From Volutella citrinella (lineage: Eukaryota; Ascomycota; Sordariomycetes; Hypocreales; Nectriaceae), in assembly GCA_034401135.1 (NCBI GenBank), contig JAWZSP010000008.1, forward strand, positions 3,286,001 to 3,350,000: DNA of 64,000 nucleotides. Reading direction: 5' to 3'. Positions 32,825-43,752 of the stretch are shown piece after piece. The translations under genes and the position numbers were made by a program. Within the stretch, counting starts at the first letter, position 1. Each line of letters opens with the position of its first letter. The notes below the pieces were generated by a model. That model was not told where the DNA came from and ran no database searches. It saw only the letters and a program-made list of their open reading frames with translations.

Positions 32825-34766
32825 GGCAAGTGAGGAGAGCGATACGGCATGCGATGAATGTAGAGCAGAGAAATAGTGTCAGTTGCAATGTGTTGTCGAC
32901 ACCGGCGGGACAATCCTCCGTCCTGCAGCCCAGCCATCAGCGAATTCCAGTGTGCTCGGGGCTGTCTAGATGATAACTCCGGCAGATGATGGCATACTTG
33001 TACATGGCGTTTGGCAAGGACCCTTGCCCGTGTAAGCACATGTTGGACGAGGAGCCGTTTACGCAGCGGGGTTTGTGGTTGTGCACGAAGCGGGATGACT
33101 TGAGAGCCCCTCATCCGCCTTGTCATTCGTTGAGCTTTTGTCTAGTTCGCCCTCTTGTGTCTCCGTGGCTTTGGTGTCAGCTGGCACAAGACTCGGATAC
33201 GAGGTGTTGCGCCGAGGATGAAATGGAGGTAATGAACAGCAACACAGCCCAGTGCCCCGTCGTTAGATTGTGCATGTGCTAGGTGAAGCTGGAATCTTTG
33301 ATCCAAAAATAGTCGCGGTGCATTACTTCTCGGCCGTAGGGCGCCTTCAAGGAGGATGACACAAAATTGGAATATGTCTTGGGTGCTCGCCAACGAGTTC
33401 TCGAGTAACTGCATTGTCCAGGAAAGAGCAATGTAGCGATTGGAAATTACAGGAACATAATCCGTGCCACAAGGTGTCACGTAACTTCAGCAAGTATTGT
33501 GATACAGATATTTTTTGAGCCTCATGCTCACCTACTCCGCCTTTAGGGTAGGACGACAGATGCTCGGAGGAGTTCCACTCTGCGAACCCAGCTCATAGAG
33601 TATCTTCCCTAGCTCACCCCAGCATTCGGTGGAAATTATTAACACCGAAGGCGGAATCGAGCCTATGCTGGTAGTTGTGATCACCCATCTACGGAAAATG
33701 ATCAATATGTGTGAGCATAGGGCGCTCCGTGATCTGAGTGTGGGGAATCTGGAGACATAATCGGTTCCCCACATGCCTTGTGCTCTAGCATCCCACTCGC
33801 ATAATTATGTTCGTTGAATGCGTATAACCTGAGACAATAGTTGTGGTCTAAGTCAACCTATTGATATAGCTATGCTGACCTAGACTGGCTTTTGGTCTCT
33901 TTAATTGGCACAACTTACACTCAGACAAGTTTACGTATTGTGCCTCTCACCAACCAGACACCCATTCTTGACATCCGCAAGGCTCTTCTTTCGGACGACA
34001 CAATAGCGCACCCTCGCATTTGGAGGGCTGCGTGGACTTGCTTGGACTTGCGCTCAGCTTGGGGTCGTGGTAAAGTAGTTCTAGCACTGGGACGCCCGTT
34101 GTCTGCTTGTTGGACGGTGGGTAGAAGTTGATCGCACTATTAATAGACCGACCCAGGACATAGAACAATCACGCACGCATTCCTTATCACCGGTAAAGTC
34201 GTAATTGTCTTCCTGAAAATCGCAGGGAACTGGAACACCACCCGCGTTCCACCATTGGCCCGATTACGATATGGCTCATCCAGGGAAATGAATCAGACAA
34301 CGTGCCCCGTGCGCCATGTCAGTACTAGCTGCTCCGATAGGGCAGATACCAGCGGTCGGCGGATTGCTTACGTCGACGGGGGTCAGTGAAACCAGCAACC
34401 TCGCCTGCAGCCCTACCCGGATCGCTAATTAGCCCCGTTTCAGCTGCTCGGTCAGTTAGTGGCGCGATCTACCCCGATCTCCATGGAGAAGGATTTCAAC
34501 CGTTGCAAGGCGGTCGGCATCATGCTGCCGTGAGGATCACACCCCTTGCGTGGCCACAAACTCGTGCCTTGACGACCCCATCTCATAGGCCATGGGGCAT
34601 GCAACGAACTCGCGGCCTTTCAACTCAAGGCATAAATGTCCGAAATGTCCGTTTCGTAGCAATTGTAGAAAGCACTCAGCTATAAACAGAGACGGCCACA
34701 TCCGGTTGGACCTGATCATTCAACTCCTCAATTCCCAAGACAGACTTCTATTGACTAAAGCGTGCC
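32825..34766. other. Long intergenic region, no gene seen
   Basis: About 1.9 kb between divergent genes. Short frames lack motifs and none could be spliced into a convincing protein. AT-richness rises near 33.5-33.9 kb. A plus-strand TATAAA at 34681-34686 belongs to the next gene. Confidence 0.45.
34681..34686 (+). promoter_or_regulatory. TATA box of the 504-aa secreted protein gene
   Basis: TATAAA, 86 bp upstream of the ATG at 34767. Confidence 0.4.
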
Positions 34767-36477
34767 ATGGGTCACTGTCAATTGTTAATCTCCGCTTTGC
34801 TGGCATCAGCAGCCACTGCCAAGCCCCTCGACTTCCTCTACCGTCCTGGGGCATCCGTGCAGCATGCCGCTCCAAGAGACCATGTCCTCTGGGCTCCAAG
34901 GGCTGTCGTTCCGGTTAACTCGAGCAACACTGTTCCTACTACGACCGCAAGCGCGATGACGCCCGTCATTACGCCTTTGACGACCATGACGACAGAATTC
35001 GCATCGTCCAAAGCATCCACCTCCACCTCCACAACGACCGCCAACACTGTTTGTCGGGCCCATGATACCAAATCGACCCAGGCAGTCGAGGCACTCATGG
35101 AAGAGAATGGCTATGTAGCCTGGCTTGACATCATGCTGGGCACATTTACAAATGGAGAGAAGAACTGGCTCGACAGCCTGTGGACATTCTCCTTCCCCAA
35201 CGAGGGCAACTCGCCGCTGACAGGCTGCGGAAACATCAACGGCGACTGCCCAATAGAAACAATGTGCTCCAAGTACAAGGTGCCACTGGCCTACTGGGTG
35301 ATGCAGTCGGTTGCTGCGCTGCACTCCAAGATCAATACCATCCACTACATGCTGATGTGGGATGGCTGGCTCGCCGGGCTGTCCATTGATCAGATTGCCA
35401 AGGACTTTAGTCAGCCCAACACAGACAAGAACTTCTTCAAGTGGGTTGCTGCGGCCTTTAGCATGACTGCCGGCCTAGGAACCAGTCTTGCCTGGGGCGC
35501 AGAGCTCCGAGGGATGATTGGTATTGCTGCAGCGAGTATGACCATGGTCAGTATCGATGATGAGAAGGAGGCGGGAGTGGACACGACTGAGGTGCAGATG
35601 TATCTCAAGACCATGGTCGGGGTCGCTGGTAAGTATGCGGCCAAGATCATGAAGAAGGCCGTTGGCGGCGATGATGATCCGTCGACGTTGCCCATTTACA
35701 CCTGGTCAACTATGCGACATCCTACTGCAAGGTTCTACCAGGATAGCACGATCCTCCTTGACCAGAATGTCGATAATTCCACATTCATGGCAGCCTACAA
35801 CGGCATGGGAGAGTGGATTGTAAGTAAATCCAGGGGTGGCCAGCGACGAGCCACTCCATTCACCAACTCCATGCCTTCAAGGTTGCGACGCTAACATCGC
35901 TTCTTCTCCAGGAGAAAGCCTTGGTCGACAATGCGCTCCAGAGCGCCTACTACTTCTTGTTTGAGGACACGTCCCGCAGCAAGGCTAACTGCGATGGTAT
36001 CGGCGGTGGCTACTGGCGCACCATCAAGGACAAGGAGAGGTGCTTCTACCTCATGAGGCCAAGCTCTACCAAGAGCTGCCATGATGGAAAAGTTGGGAGT
36101 GTAAGATACATGCAAATGTGTTTGTTTCAAAGCCGGCTCTAACGCATCGTCTAGTGTCACGCCAACATATGGTCGATTCCTAAAAAGGACGAGGGATGGG
36201 TCAAGAAGCTGACGGACACGTACAAATTCGACCTCCACGTAAGTTTCAACATGTTGAATTGCGGTTTGAACAGGACTGACGCGCTCAGGCATACTACGAC
36301 GCATTGATTGACTGCTCGATGAATGGGAATGGCCAAGTGGACACGAGCACGGGCGTGTCGGGCATTGCGAGATGCTTCTATCGCCTACCAGTGTACAGAG
36401 GCTCATGGATTGTGTATTCGATGAACAATGTCGTGAACCTAGGACTGGACGGGAGGGTGTCGAACGACATATACTAG
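34767..36477 (+). CDS. Secreted protein of unknown family, 504 aa
   Basis: Exons are 34767-35819, 35912-36100, 36155-36238 and 36289-36477 (TAG). All introns are phase 0 and start GTAAG. The signal peptide is MGHCQLLISALLASAATA. A Thr/Ser-rich linker (residues about 55-95, likely O-glycosylated) leads into a folded domain with paired cysteines (LTGCGNINGDCPIETMCSKY), a WDGWLAGLS segment and a hydrophobic Ala/Gly helix (SMTAGLGTSLAWGAEL). The three small 3' exons add more cysteines and aromatic-rich sequence (KERCFYLM, SKSCHD-like, DCSMNGNG, RCFYRLPVYRGSW). I recognise the layout as that of a hypothetical secreted ascomycete family but no known domain. The single-exon reading, which continues to 35894, loses the last 150 residues. 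Confidence 0.8.
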
Positions 36478-36633
36478 ATGGGATATGTCCTCTGCGATGT
36501 GATATTTGCTCTGATATGACTACGCCCAATTGATAGAATTATGAGCAACGTTTCTATTCGAATGAATTGCCAAGCGGTAGTCTAAACAATGAACAACATG
36601 GGAACATACGAAGCCGTCTACGGACTGCAATAG

Positions 36634-37632
36634 CTAGATCTTGTAACTGGGTCTGCGGAGCGCGTTGACAGTGTCGAGAGCGTGCTCGGCATCCCGTTCA
36701 AGCGTCCTCGCAAGGTCCTTGCATGACGGAATATCCCGAATGAGTCCAGCGCACATACCGAGCGACCAAACACCTGCATCCGCGTCACCAGTCACGTACA
36801 CATTCTTGCCACGCTGGCCGCTCATCAAGTGTGCAATATCACCAAACTCGACATCCTGCTTCGAGTTCTCAATCTCCCAGGCTTCCAGGCTGACCTTGTT
36901 CTTGTACAGCCGACTCGTGTTGCGGAACTTGCGCAGCACAAGGACCGTGTCCATCTCCGTGGCCTTGACGATGGCTTCCTTGATGTTCTGATGGATGGGC
37001 GACTCGGCCGTGCACATCCACCGCGTGCCCATGTTGACGCCCGCGGCCCCCAGCGCCAGGGCAGCGGCGATCTGCTGTCCTGTCGCGAAGCCTCCAGAAG
37101 CGAGGTATGGAATAGCGAGCTTCTGGGAGCACAGGGCTAGAAGCATGAGGGAGGTGGTGTCGTACTCGCCGCCGTGGCCGGCGCATTCGATGCCGTCGAT
37201 GGAGACGGCGTCAACACCGAGCCTCTGGGCGCGCAGAGCGTGTTTGATGGCGACGCACTTGTGGATAACGAGAATGCCAGCGGCCTTGAGCATGCTGAGA
37301 ATGGGCGATGGGTCACCGGCCGTCTCGACAACCTTGATGCCCTCGTCGATGCACACCTGGGCATACGCTTTGTAGTCGGGAGGGTTCATAGCCGGGAGCA
37401 GGGTAATGTTGACGCCAAACTGGACGGCATTGGCCTCAAGCAAGGACCTGGTCCGGCGGATCTCGTTGCGCAGCTCCTGTGGTGTGGGCTGGGTGAGGCC
37501 GGTGAGGAAGCCGAGGCAGCCGGCGTTGGCGACGGCGGCGGTCATCTCGGCGCGGCCAACCCACATCATGCCGCCCTGGACGAGAGGGATGCGGACGCCC
37601 AGACGGCGCGTGAGCCAGGTATCAAAGGGCAT
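36634..37632 (-). CDS. Nitronate monooxygenase (2-nitropropane dioxygenase family), 332 aa
   Basis: Single exon starting MPFDTWLTRRLGVRIPLVQGGMMWVG. The FMN-binding TIM barrel is evident: PLVQGGM at the N-terminus, AVANAGCLGFLTGL near 34-47, GVDAVSIDGIECAGHGGE near 140-157, IPYLASGGFATGQQIAAALALGAAGVNMGTRWM near 172-205 (phosphate-binding loop). Such enzymes oxidise alkyl nitronates with O2, detoxifying propionate-3-nitronate; some fungal members act as enoyl reductases. Length is normal. Located in the cytosol. It lies alone, next to the isochorismatase-like gene on the same strand, with 630 bp between; I see no shared pathway. Confidence 0.92.
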   Translation of the reverse strand: MPFDTWLTRRLGVRIPLVQGGMMWVGRAEMTAAVANAGCLGFLTGLTQPTPQELRNEIRRTRSLLEANAVQFGVNITLLPAMNPPDYKAYAQVCIDEGIKVVETAGDPSPILSMLKAAGILVIHKCVAIKHALRAQRLGVDAVSIDGIECAGHGGEYDTTSLMLLALCSQKLAIPYLASGGFATGQQIAAALALGAAGVNMGTRWMCTAESPIHQNIKEAIVKATEMDTVLVLRKFRNTSRLYKNKVSLEAWEIENSKQDVEFGDIAHLMSGQRGKNVYVTGDADAGVWSLGMCAGLIRDIPSCKDLARTLERDAEHALDTVNALRRPSYKI

Positions 37633-38262
37633 GCTGAGGGAAGGACAATGAGACTTGTTGAGATGGCGTGGAGTGGTTGAAGACTTGGAGTTTGGTGGTG
37701 GTTGAAAGATAACAAGACGACCCTATGGTGGTGTATCGAAGTCGGCATGGGGTGGACTCTGGCATTATGGGGACTTTGGTGTCCCGAGGAGCCGAGCTAA
37801 CGATGGATGGAGACTGTTGCGGCGCGGTACTCCTCATTCATCTCCCGATCCGTGGTGGAAGCTGACACACGCTCGGGGTCTGCCTCGGCACACCACATGA
37901 AACAGCATCTGCAATAGGACTTATTCGAAGACTCGGGTTTGATTTATAGTGGTCAATAGCATTAGGACTTGATGATACATATAATCACAACCCCGCCAGG
38001 TAATCGTCCGGCAGCTCGTAATACTATGATGACACAGCGGGGTATCAGACCTCGGCTAAAACATGAGCTGTGGCCCCTGTAAATAAAGATGACTATTTGC
38101 ATGATACATCCCGGTTTCACAGAAGCCAATGGACTATTGATTTGTAGATTTAAAGAGAGGAAACCTTTGCCATGCTAGACTAGGATGAAAACCTCCACCT
38201 CGCCTCTATCCCCCGAGTCCACCATCGCCGCCCTGGGTCGCGAGGAACTACCCGGCCATCAA
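37633..38262. other. Intergenic region, no gene seen
   Basis: About 630 bp that must carry the nitronate monooxygenase promoter and the 3' end of the isochorismatase-like transcript. No further gene. Confidence 0.45.
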
Positions 38263-39149
38263 CTACCAAGGAAGATTGGTCTGCCCCGGCATAATCTCGC
38301 CAGACTGCACAGCATATCCGTGGGCGCGACCCAGCATGCCGCCGTTGGGCGCCATGGCCTCGAGCACCGTCCACGCGCTCTCGCCAGTCGGCGGCGTGCG
38401 CCAGTCGCGCATCAGCTCACCGAAGATTGCCCACGACGACAGGACGTGCACGCCCGCGTCGCGCATCCGGTCGTTGGCGTCGTTGCGGATGTTGACGGCT
38501 GTGGTACCGGATGCCTCGGTGTTGGCGTAGACGGAGTAGCCCTCTTCAAGCATGGAGAGGGCGGCAAAGGTGGTGCCTGGGTGCATTAGCCGTGAGTCCT
38601 GGACTTGGGGAGTGGCTTGACTTACAGACGTCGGTGGCGATGCCGCCGATGATGACCTGTGTCCGGTTGATGGAAGCCAGAGCCTCGCGGAATTCCTTGC
38701 TATCCATGGCGTTGACTTCGCCTTGCCGCTGGATCAGAGGAGCGTCCGGGAACATGTCGACGATTTCCTTTGGCAGCGGTCCATTTGGTCCTGGTCAGGT
38801 CAGTGTCCGGTTCCTCGTACCCTTGGAGTGTCTTTCCTGGTACTCACCAATCTGGGCCGATGTGGTCATGATCACAGGAAGTTCGAAAGCCTTGGCGAGA
38901 CGGGCGTGAAAGAACAAGTTGTTGCGAAAATAGGTCGGCTCAAAGTCGTGCACCGCCTGGAAGAGGCCGACTTGGTGATCAACAATGGCGACAACCTAGC
39001 CGTGATGACACATGTTAGCATCATGTGTGAATCGCACATGCTTTACTCACGGCCTTTTCCCTGTCCAGCCGTTCGTACTTGAACTTGTCGGCTGCCTGGA
39101 CATAGTCCGATAGGTAAACTGCTAGGACGGTGGCAACGGCGAATCGCAT
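38263..39149 (-). CDS. Secreted isochorismatase-like cysteine hydrolase (YcaC-type), 241 aa
   Basis: Exons are 39149-39051, 38995-38848, 38790-38626 and 38576-38263; all GT...AG with phases 0, 1, 1. A signal peptide (MRFAVATVLAVYLSDYVQAA) precedes the alpha/beta hydrolase-like domain. VVAIVDHQVGLF carries the catalytic Asp, MTTSAQIGPNGP and IQRQGEVNAMDS match the YcaC-type middle, and IIGGIATDVCTTFAAL carries the nucleophilic Cys. The last junction splits that Cys codon. The substrate of this class is usually unknown; amide or isochorismate-type cleavage is family chemistry. A secreted isochorismatase could reduce salicylate precursors in a plant host, but that is speculation here. The ATG at 39149 is chosen over 39254 because it starts the signal peptide; a TATA box fits. 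Confidence 0.88.
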
Positions 39150-39260
39150 GGTAACAATTCGTGAAAAGAGTCTATCTTGAAGGGGAGGATTAAAGTGCTG
39201 AGATGTCGATTGCTGGCAAGCCGCTGGTACTCGAGTCTGGGATTTGAAAGCCATGATGGG

Positions 39261-39267
39261 TTTATAT
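39261..39267 (-). promoter_or_regulatory. TATA box of the isochorismatase-like gene
   Basis: TATATAA on the minus strand, about 115 bp upstream of the ATG at 39149. Confidence 0.45.
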
Positions 39268-39986
39268 ACTTGCCATCAACTCCTTGTTAATATTGAGGCA
39301 TGCCATCCAAATATCAGACTGATGCAGAGAGAATACTAAATCCGAGGGCTGATCGCGGCGTGCATCCCTTCTGGGAAGGCGGCTGGCTAATATAATGGAG
39401 ACCGACTCCATGATTAGTGGTGTTGTCTGGGTGAATGCAAGTCGTCTATTAAGTCCGGCCGTTCGGAGCCGCCAAGATGCCCTTTCGCTTATGCTTACTG
39501 GCTGGGTTCCACACTCACGGAGCCTCACCCGGCTCCCCTGTATTATCATAGACAATGGCGGGGTCGGAATAATCTAGGGAAAGGCTGCCAAGAGATTATA
39601 TCATGCTGACGGAGCGTCAGACGTTGCACAGATGATGGCCTCGCTAGGTAGCGATGCTGCAGGATAGTCAGTCCTCCGGATACTGACACTATGGCCGGAG
39701 TTGACGATTGTAGTGCGCGAATCTCGTAAGCTAAGATCATCAAGTGGGAATCAATTATCGGAGATATGCATCGACGCCAAAGCCACGATGCCAAGGCACG
39801 GAGGACCATAGGTCCATTCTCAGCTAAACTCCGTCGTTTCCTTCATGCAACCCAAGCATTTCGTGGTACCCAACATCGGTTTCAAGTAATATGTAGCATT
39901 TAGTTTCTCTTCTCATGCTACCGAAACCCTGCCATTTCCGCCCTTTAATTCTTTCCCGTCCACCGCAGATCCATCACTCGTCCCCG
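39268..39986. other. Intergenic region, no gene seen
   Basis: About 720 bp between the isochorismatase promoter and the 3' end of the pseudokinase gene. Only short frames without motifs. Confidence 0.4.
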
Positions 39987-42900
39987 TCATGGATTCCCGG
40001 CGCTTCCCCAGCTATATTCGCCGGGGGACAATCGTTTATGCAGTGACGACTTTTTAAACGAGAAGTTCGAGCTGGGCTCAAGGAACGGGTGATGCGCGAG
40101 CAGTAACCCCGCAGTCGGTCGCTCCATGGGTTCCCTGTAACATGTTAGATCTGCGCAACATTATCCTCATCAACAGTCGGGGCTTAAGCCTTACGCTTGG
40201 AAACAGTCCAGGAAGAGTGCCACACAAGAGACGCTCAGCATCTCCTGTACCGCAGGATCCATCTGTGGGGTTTCCCCGTTGCTCAGCCTGTGAAATACCG
40301 TTTCAGCCTCCTCCCCGAACCACGGCCGCTTGCCCTGCAACATCTCCATGGCTGTGCACCCAATGCTCCAGACATCCGACTTTGTGCTGCTGCCCTCCTT
40401 CCTCACAAGCTCTGGTGCCATCCAGAAGACGGAGTCATGTACTCCGTTCTCAATGTCGTTGGTCCATGTCCTAATGTCGCTGCTGTCGGGGGCCAAGATT
40501 TCAAGAGCGCACCCGAACCCGGCAATCTTGCAAGTGCCGTCCGCGCGGATGAGGATGTTGTCGGCCTGTATGTTTCCGTGCACGATGGACTTGCCGTGCA
40601 GGTATGAAACTCCCTGGAGCATTTGGCGCGTAAGCTCTTTCACCAGCGGTTCCTCGAGCCGCCCAAAGTCACGAAGCAGCCTCGCGACGCTTCCGCCCGG
40701 AATGTACTCAAAGAAGATGCTAACAGCTAGGTCGGCCCTCTCACAGCCTATATACCGCACAATGTTTGGATGGTCGAGGTCTTGTAGCAGTTGGACTTGG
40801 AGCTCGCCCTGCTCTTTCCACCACTTGCTGTTCTCCGACTCTTGCTTTGAACTCGCCGCCCTTCCGACGATGCCCATCTCCTTGACTGCAAGTAGCTCTC
40901 CCGTGTTTATGTTAAGCCCAGTATAGACCCTTGGCAAACGGTCCTGTGAAAGCAGTTGGCCCTTGGCCCATTTGAGAGTTGTCTGCTCCTTCACGTCTGC
41001 TGGCTGCGTTGTTGATTGGACACCGGACTTCACATGTTGGCTCAAATCGTGTATTGCCTTTAATAGGCCTTCGTCGTACAAGGAAAACTGCTCAACTTGA
41101 TATGGAGACAAAGGCACACTCTCAGCGGGTCCTTTCAGGGCCTCGCTCAACGAGTTGAACAGCGTCATTGCGTCCGTGTACTGGTTTGCTGATGGGGATG
41201 TCGTACTCCAGTGATTAAGGTCATCAATGAGATCAGAAAAAACGTTTCCAAGAGTGTCCACAGTGATGGAAGGTTGCTGTCGAAATTGTCTTATGATATC
41301 GGCGATTGCCTGCTGAATTGCTTGGTCGGTCTTTAATTGCTGTTCCACAAGTGCTTTGATATCATTCTCAGATGCATCGCCGTCAGACATAGGTGCATCG
41401 ATGTCGACGTTGGGAAAGAAATCGTCAAGATTAAATGTGTGGTCAGTGTCCGCGGGCACTGAGTGGTTTGCTGCATCATCAACTGGGGATTGAGTCCCCC
41501 AGATCCAATGCTTCGATGCGAACCCGAGCTCCTCTTCGGCGAGCAGCTTTGCAAAGTCGTCTGAAGTCTGCCCATGGTCAGCTCCCTCTGAGAACCCCAA
41601 ACTGCTGCGGTTCGATCCGGATAAGTCGCTGCGGTTTTCGGATTTGAGACGTGCAGCCTCCATGGAAGCGTTTGAACCCTCCGTGTCATCAGTGTCATTG
41701 TTGGGTACCACAAACAGGGCAATATCCTCCATGTGCGCGGCCAGGTGATTCATTAAACTGGCTAGTGACATTTCCTCGCCGCAAAACACACAAGAATCTT
41801 TTTCTGCGGTAGCAACATCAATCTTTCTGTGGCATAGATCAAGAATGATGTTCAGATTCGACGCCGACATGGATTGTCCGTAGTGGCCTCGAAGATGCGA
41901 CAACATGTCGCTCTTGCTGTTATACGTCCTATGGCACTCTTTGCAGACAAAATGACGCCGGTGAATCTGAAACTCGTGATGGATCCAGTCATGGCGACTG
42001 AGATACAGCTTTCCGCTGTTTTGGCAGGCTTCAAAAGTACAGATATATGGTCGAATGTCCCGGAGGACGTGACGCCTGCGCACGCAATTGTTAGCATCTT
42101 AATCTTTAACATGACCAAAAGTGCTTAGCCTTACTTCCAAGACTGCCTGTTCCTCATTTCATCAGAGTTGAGATCCATCCCGCAGTAAGGACAAGCAAAG
42201 GTTGGGTGGTCATTTGCGCCTTTCGGTAGGTCTGGGACGTGGTTTGATCGCCGTTGTCCTGCTGCTGTCGGTGCATACACTGTCCTGGCTCGAACCTCTG
42301 TGCCTGTGTCGTGGACGTCCGAGAGTGCAACAGTTGAGAAGCTCTGCTTGGACAATCCCGACTTTGGTGCCTTTGGCGGCAGCTTTGGGTTGCTCTGCTT
42401 GAGCGTCGACGCTTGGCTTTGCGAATCGCCGGGCTTCCCTCGTGATCTAAGCTCCAATGTGGCAAGGCGCGATTCCTTCGCTTCTCGCTTTGTGGCATCA
42501 TATGGATGATCCGTCCAGTATTGGAGCTGCTCGCGCCGTCTAGTGTTTGCTCTGGCCAGTCGTTGGCACAGCCACACGTCTTGGATGGTGTTCCCTGACG
42601 TATCTTTTTCCAACGCCACGTCCTCAGTGTTAAATTCGATACCTTGTGTGCTCTTCGTAAGGCCGCGCCACTCTAGAAGCTTTTCGGTAACATGCTTCTC
42701 GTCCCAGAAGCGAATGGGTTCTTCTGGACCACCAGTATCGAGAGACTCCAGCCCGGACGACTGTGAGGTCGAACCGACAGAGCGGATGTATTTGTCAGAG
42801 ACTCTTGGTCGTCTTAAAAGGGAGGACAGGCTATAGAGTGATTGAATCTGTCCGATTATTTGCTGGGTGATTAGCCTGATCTTCGGCATTCTTCGAGGTT

Positions 42901-43365
42901 GCTCGTCAGCTTCATCACTGTCTGAAGCCGACTCGGCGCTGACACTGCTGGTTGAGTCGTAGTCGGATGCGGTTGCCGGATCGCGTTTTCTACTGGCAAT
43001 TGCAGTAGCTTGAAGAGTTAGCCAAAGTTCGAAACCCTATCCTTTGAGTCATGAGTGCATGACATACCTTGTGTCAGCAATGCGGCGAGTCTGGTGAGAA
43101 TGCCCTTGACCAACTGCTGCAGGTCGACATCGTGACGGAGAGTGTCGTCCAAGGAGCCACGGTTTCTTGCAGCAACGCTTGCCTTCGTTTGGTCGCCCCA
43201 TATCCTGGCTCGACCATACTCGTCGTGCATCCGAGCAACATCAACTTGGCCAAGGTGGGTTACGCGGCAGTTCGTATTACTCAGTGCCACGAGAAAGTCC
43301 TCAAATAGGGCCATACATTCCACATATTGGCCAGAAAGAGTCGAGTCTCCAGGTTCAGACGGCAT
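39987..43365 (-). CDS. C2H2 zinc-finger protein with C-terminal STE-type pseudokinase domain, 1066 aa
   Basis: Exons are 43365-43068, 43008-42135, 42075-40195 and 40134-39987; phases close to 1067 codons. The last exon restores kinase subdomain XI (ERPTAGLLLAHHPF), which a single-frame reading misses. The N-terminus resembles the leader of fungal C2H2/NLR-type proteins (EYGRARIWGD, GSLDDTLRHDV). C2H2 fingers follow at about 350-440 (CPYCGMDL, RHVLRDIRPYICTFEAC, HHEFQIH, FVCKEC, HLRGH). The kinase-like domain (about 715-1045) keeps the ATP lysine (LLAVKEMG) and WMAPEL, but the catalytic loop is HGNIQADN instead of HRD and the metal loop is GFG instead of DFG. The Gly loop is also degraded. It is thus a pseudokinase of STE11/MAPKKK type. 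A scaffold or decoy role in recognition signalling is inferred. Confidence 0.82.
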
Positions 43366-43752
43366 CTCTGCTGTGTAGTAGCCGCTTGCTGCTCATAAAG
43401 TCGACATCCTCGCTGCGATTGTGGAAGAATGTCGCAGAGCAGTCTTCCCCGCTCCTCAATGAGTGCGGATCCAAGCATGCGAGTCTTGGGTCTTTGGCCC
43501 AATTATATTCTGCATAAACTGGTGCGCGCATCGTAAGATGGATGCGGGGTTTTGTTCGTCCGACCCTGGTTGCCTTGTGAGGCTGAGCTGTGCAACCCTA
43601 GAATTCCCCGCTTCTTGACGGATGATAGCGACGGAATCTCGAGAACTCGAGTTCTCTTTTAAATCCGTTGTACCTGCTTTGAATGCGGAAAAACCTCCAC
43701 TGCTGCTCTCTGTCCACAAGTCACTGGTTGGGGTGTCAGATTGGCCAGAGTC
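43366..43752. promoter_or_regulatory. Divergent promoter between pseudokinase and DUF7580-like genes
   Basis: 387 bp between start codons of oppositely oriented genes. No coding sequence is supported here; the long minus-strand frame across it is antisense to the DUF7580-like gene. Confidence 0.4.

Noticed and set aside
40191..40194. Stop at the end of the long pseudokinase exon
   Set aside because: It overlaps a GTAAGG donor; the next exon supplies the missing RPTA kinase end.
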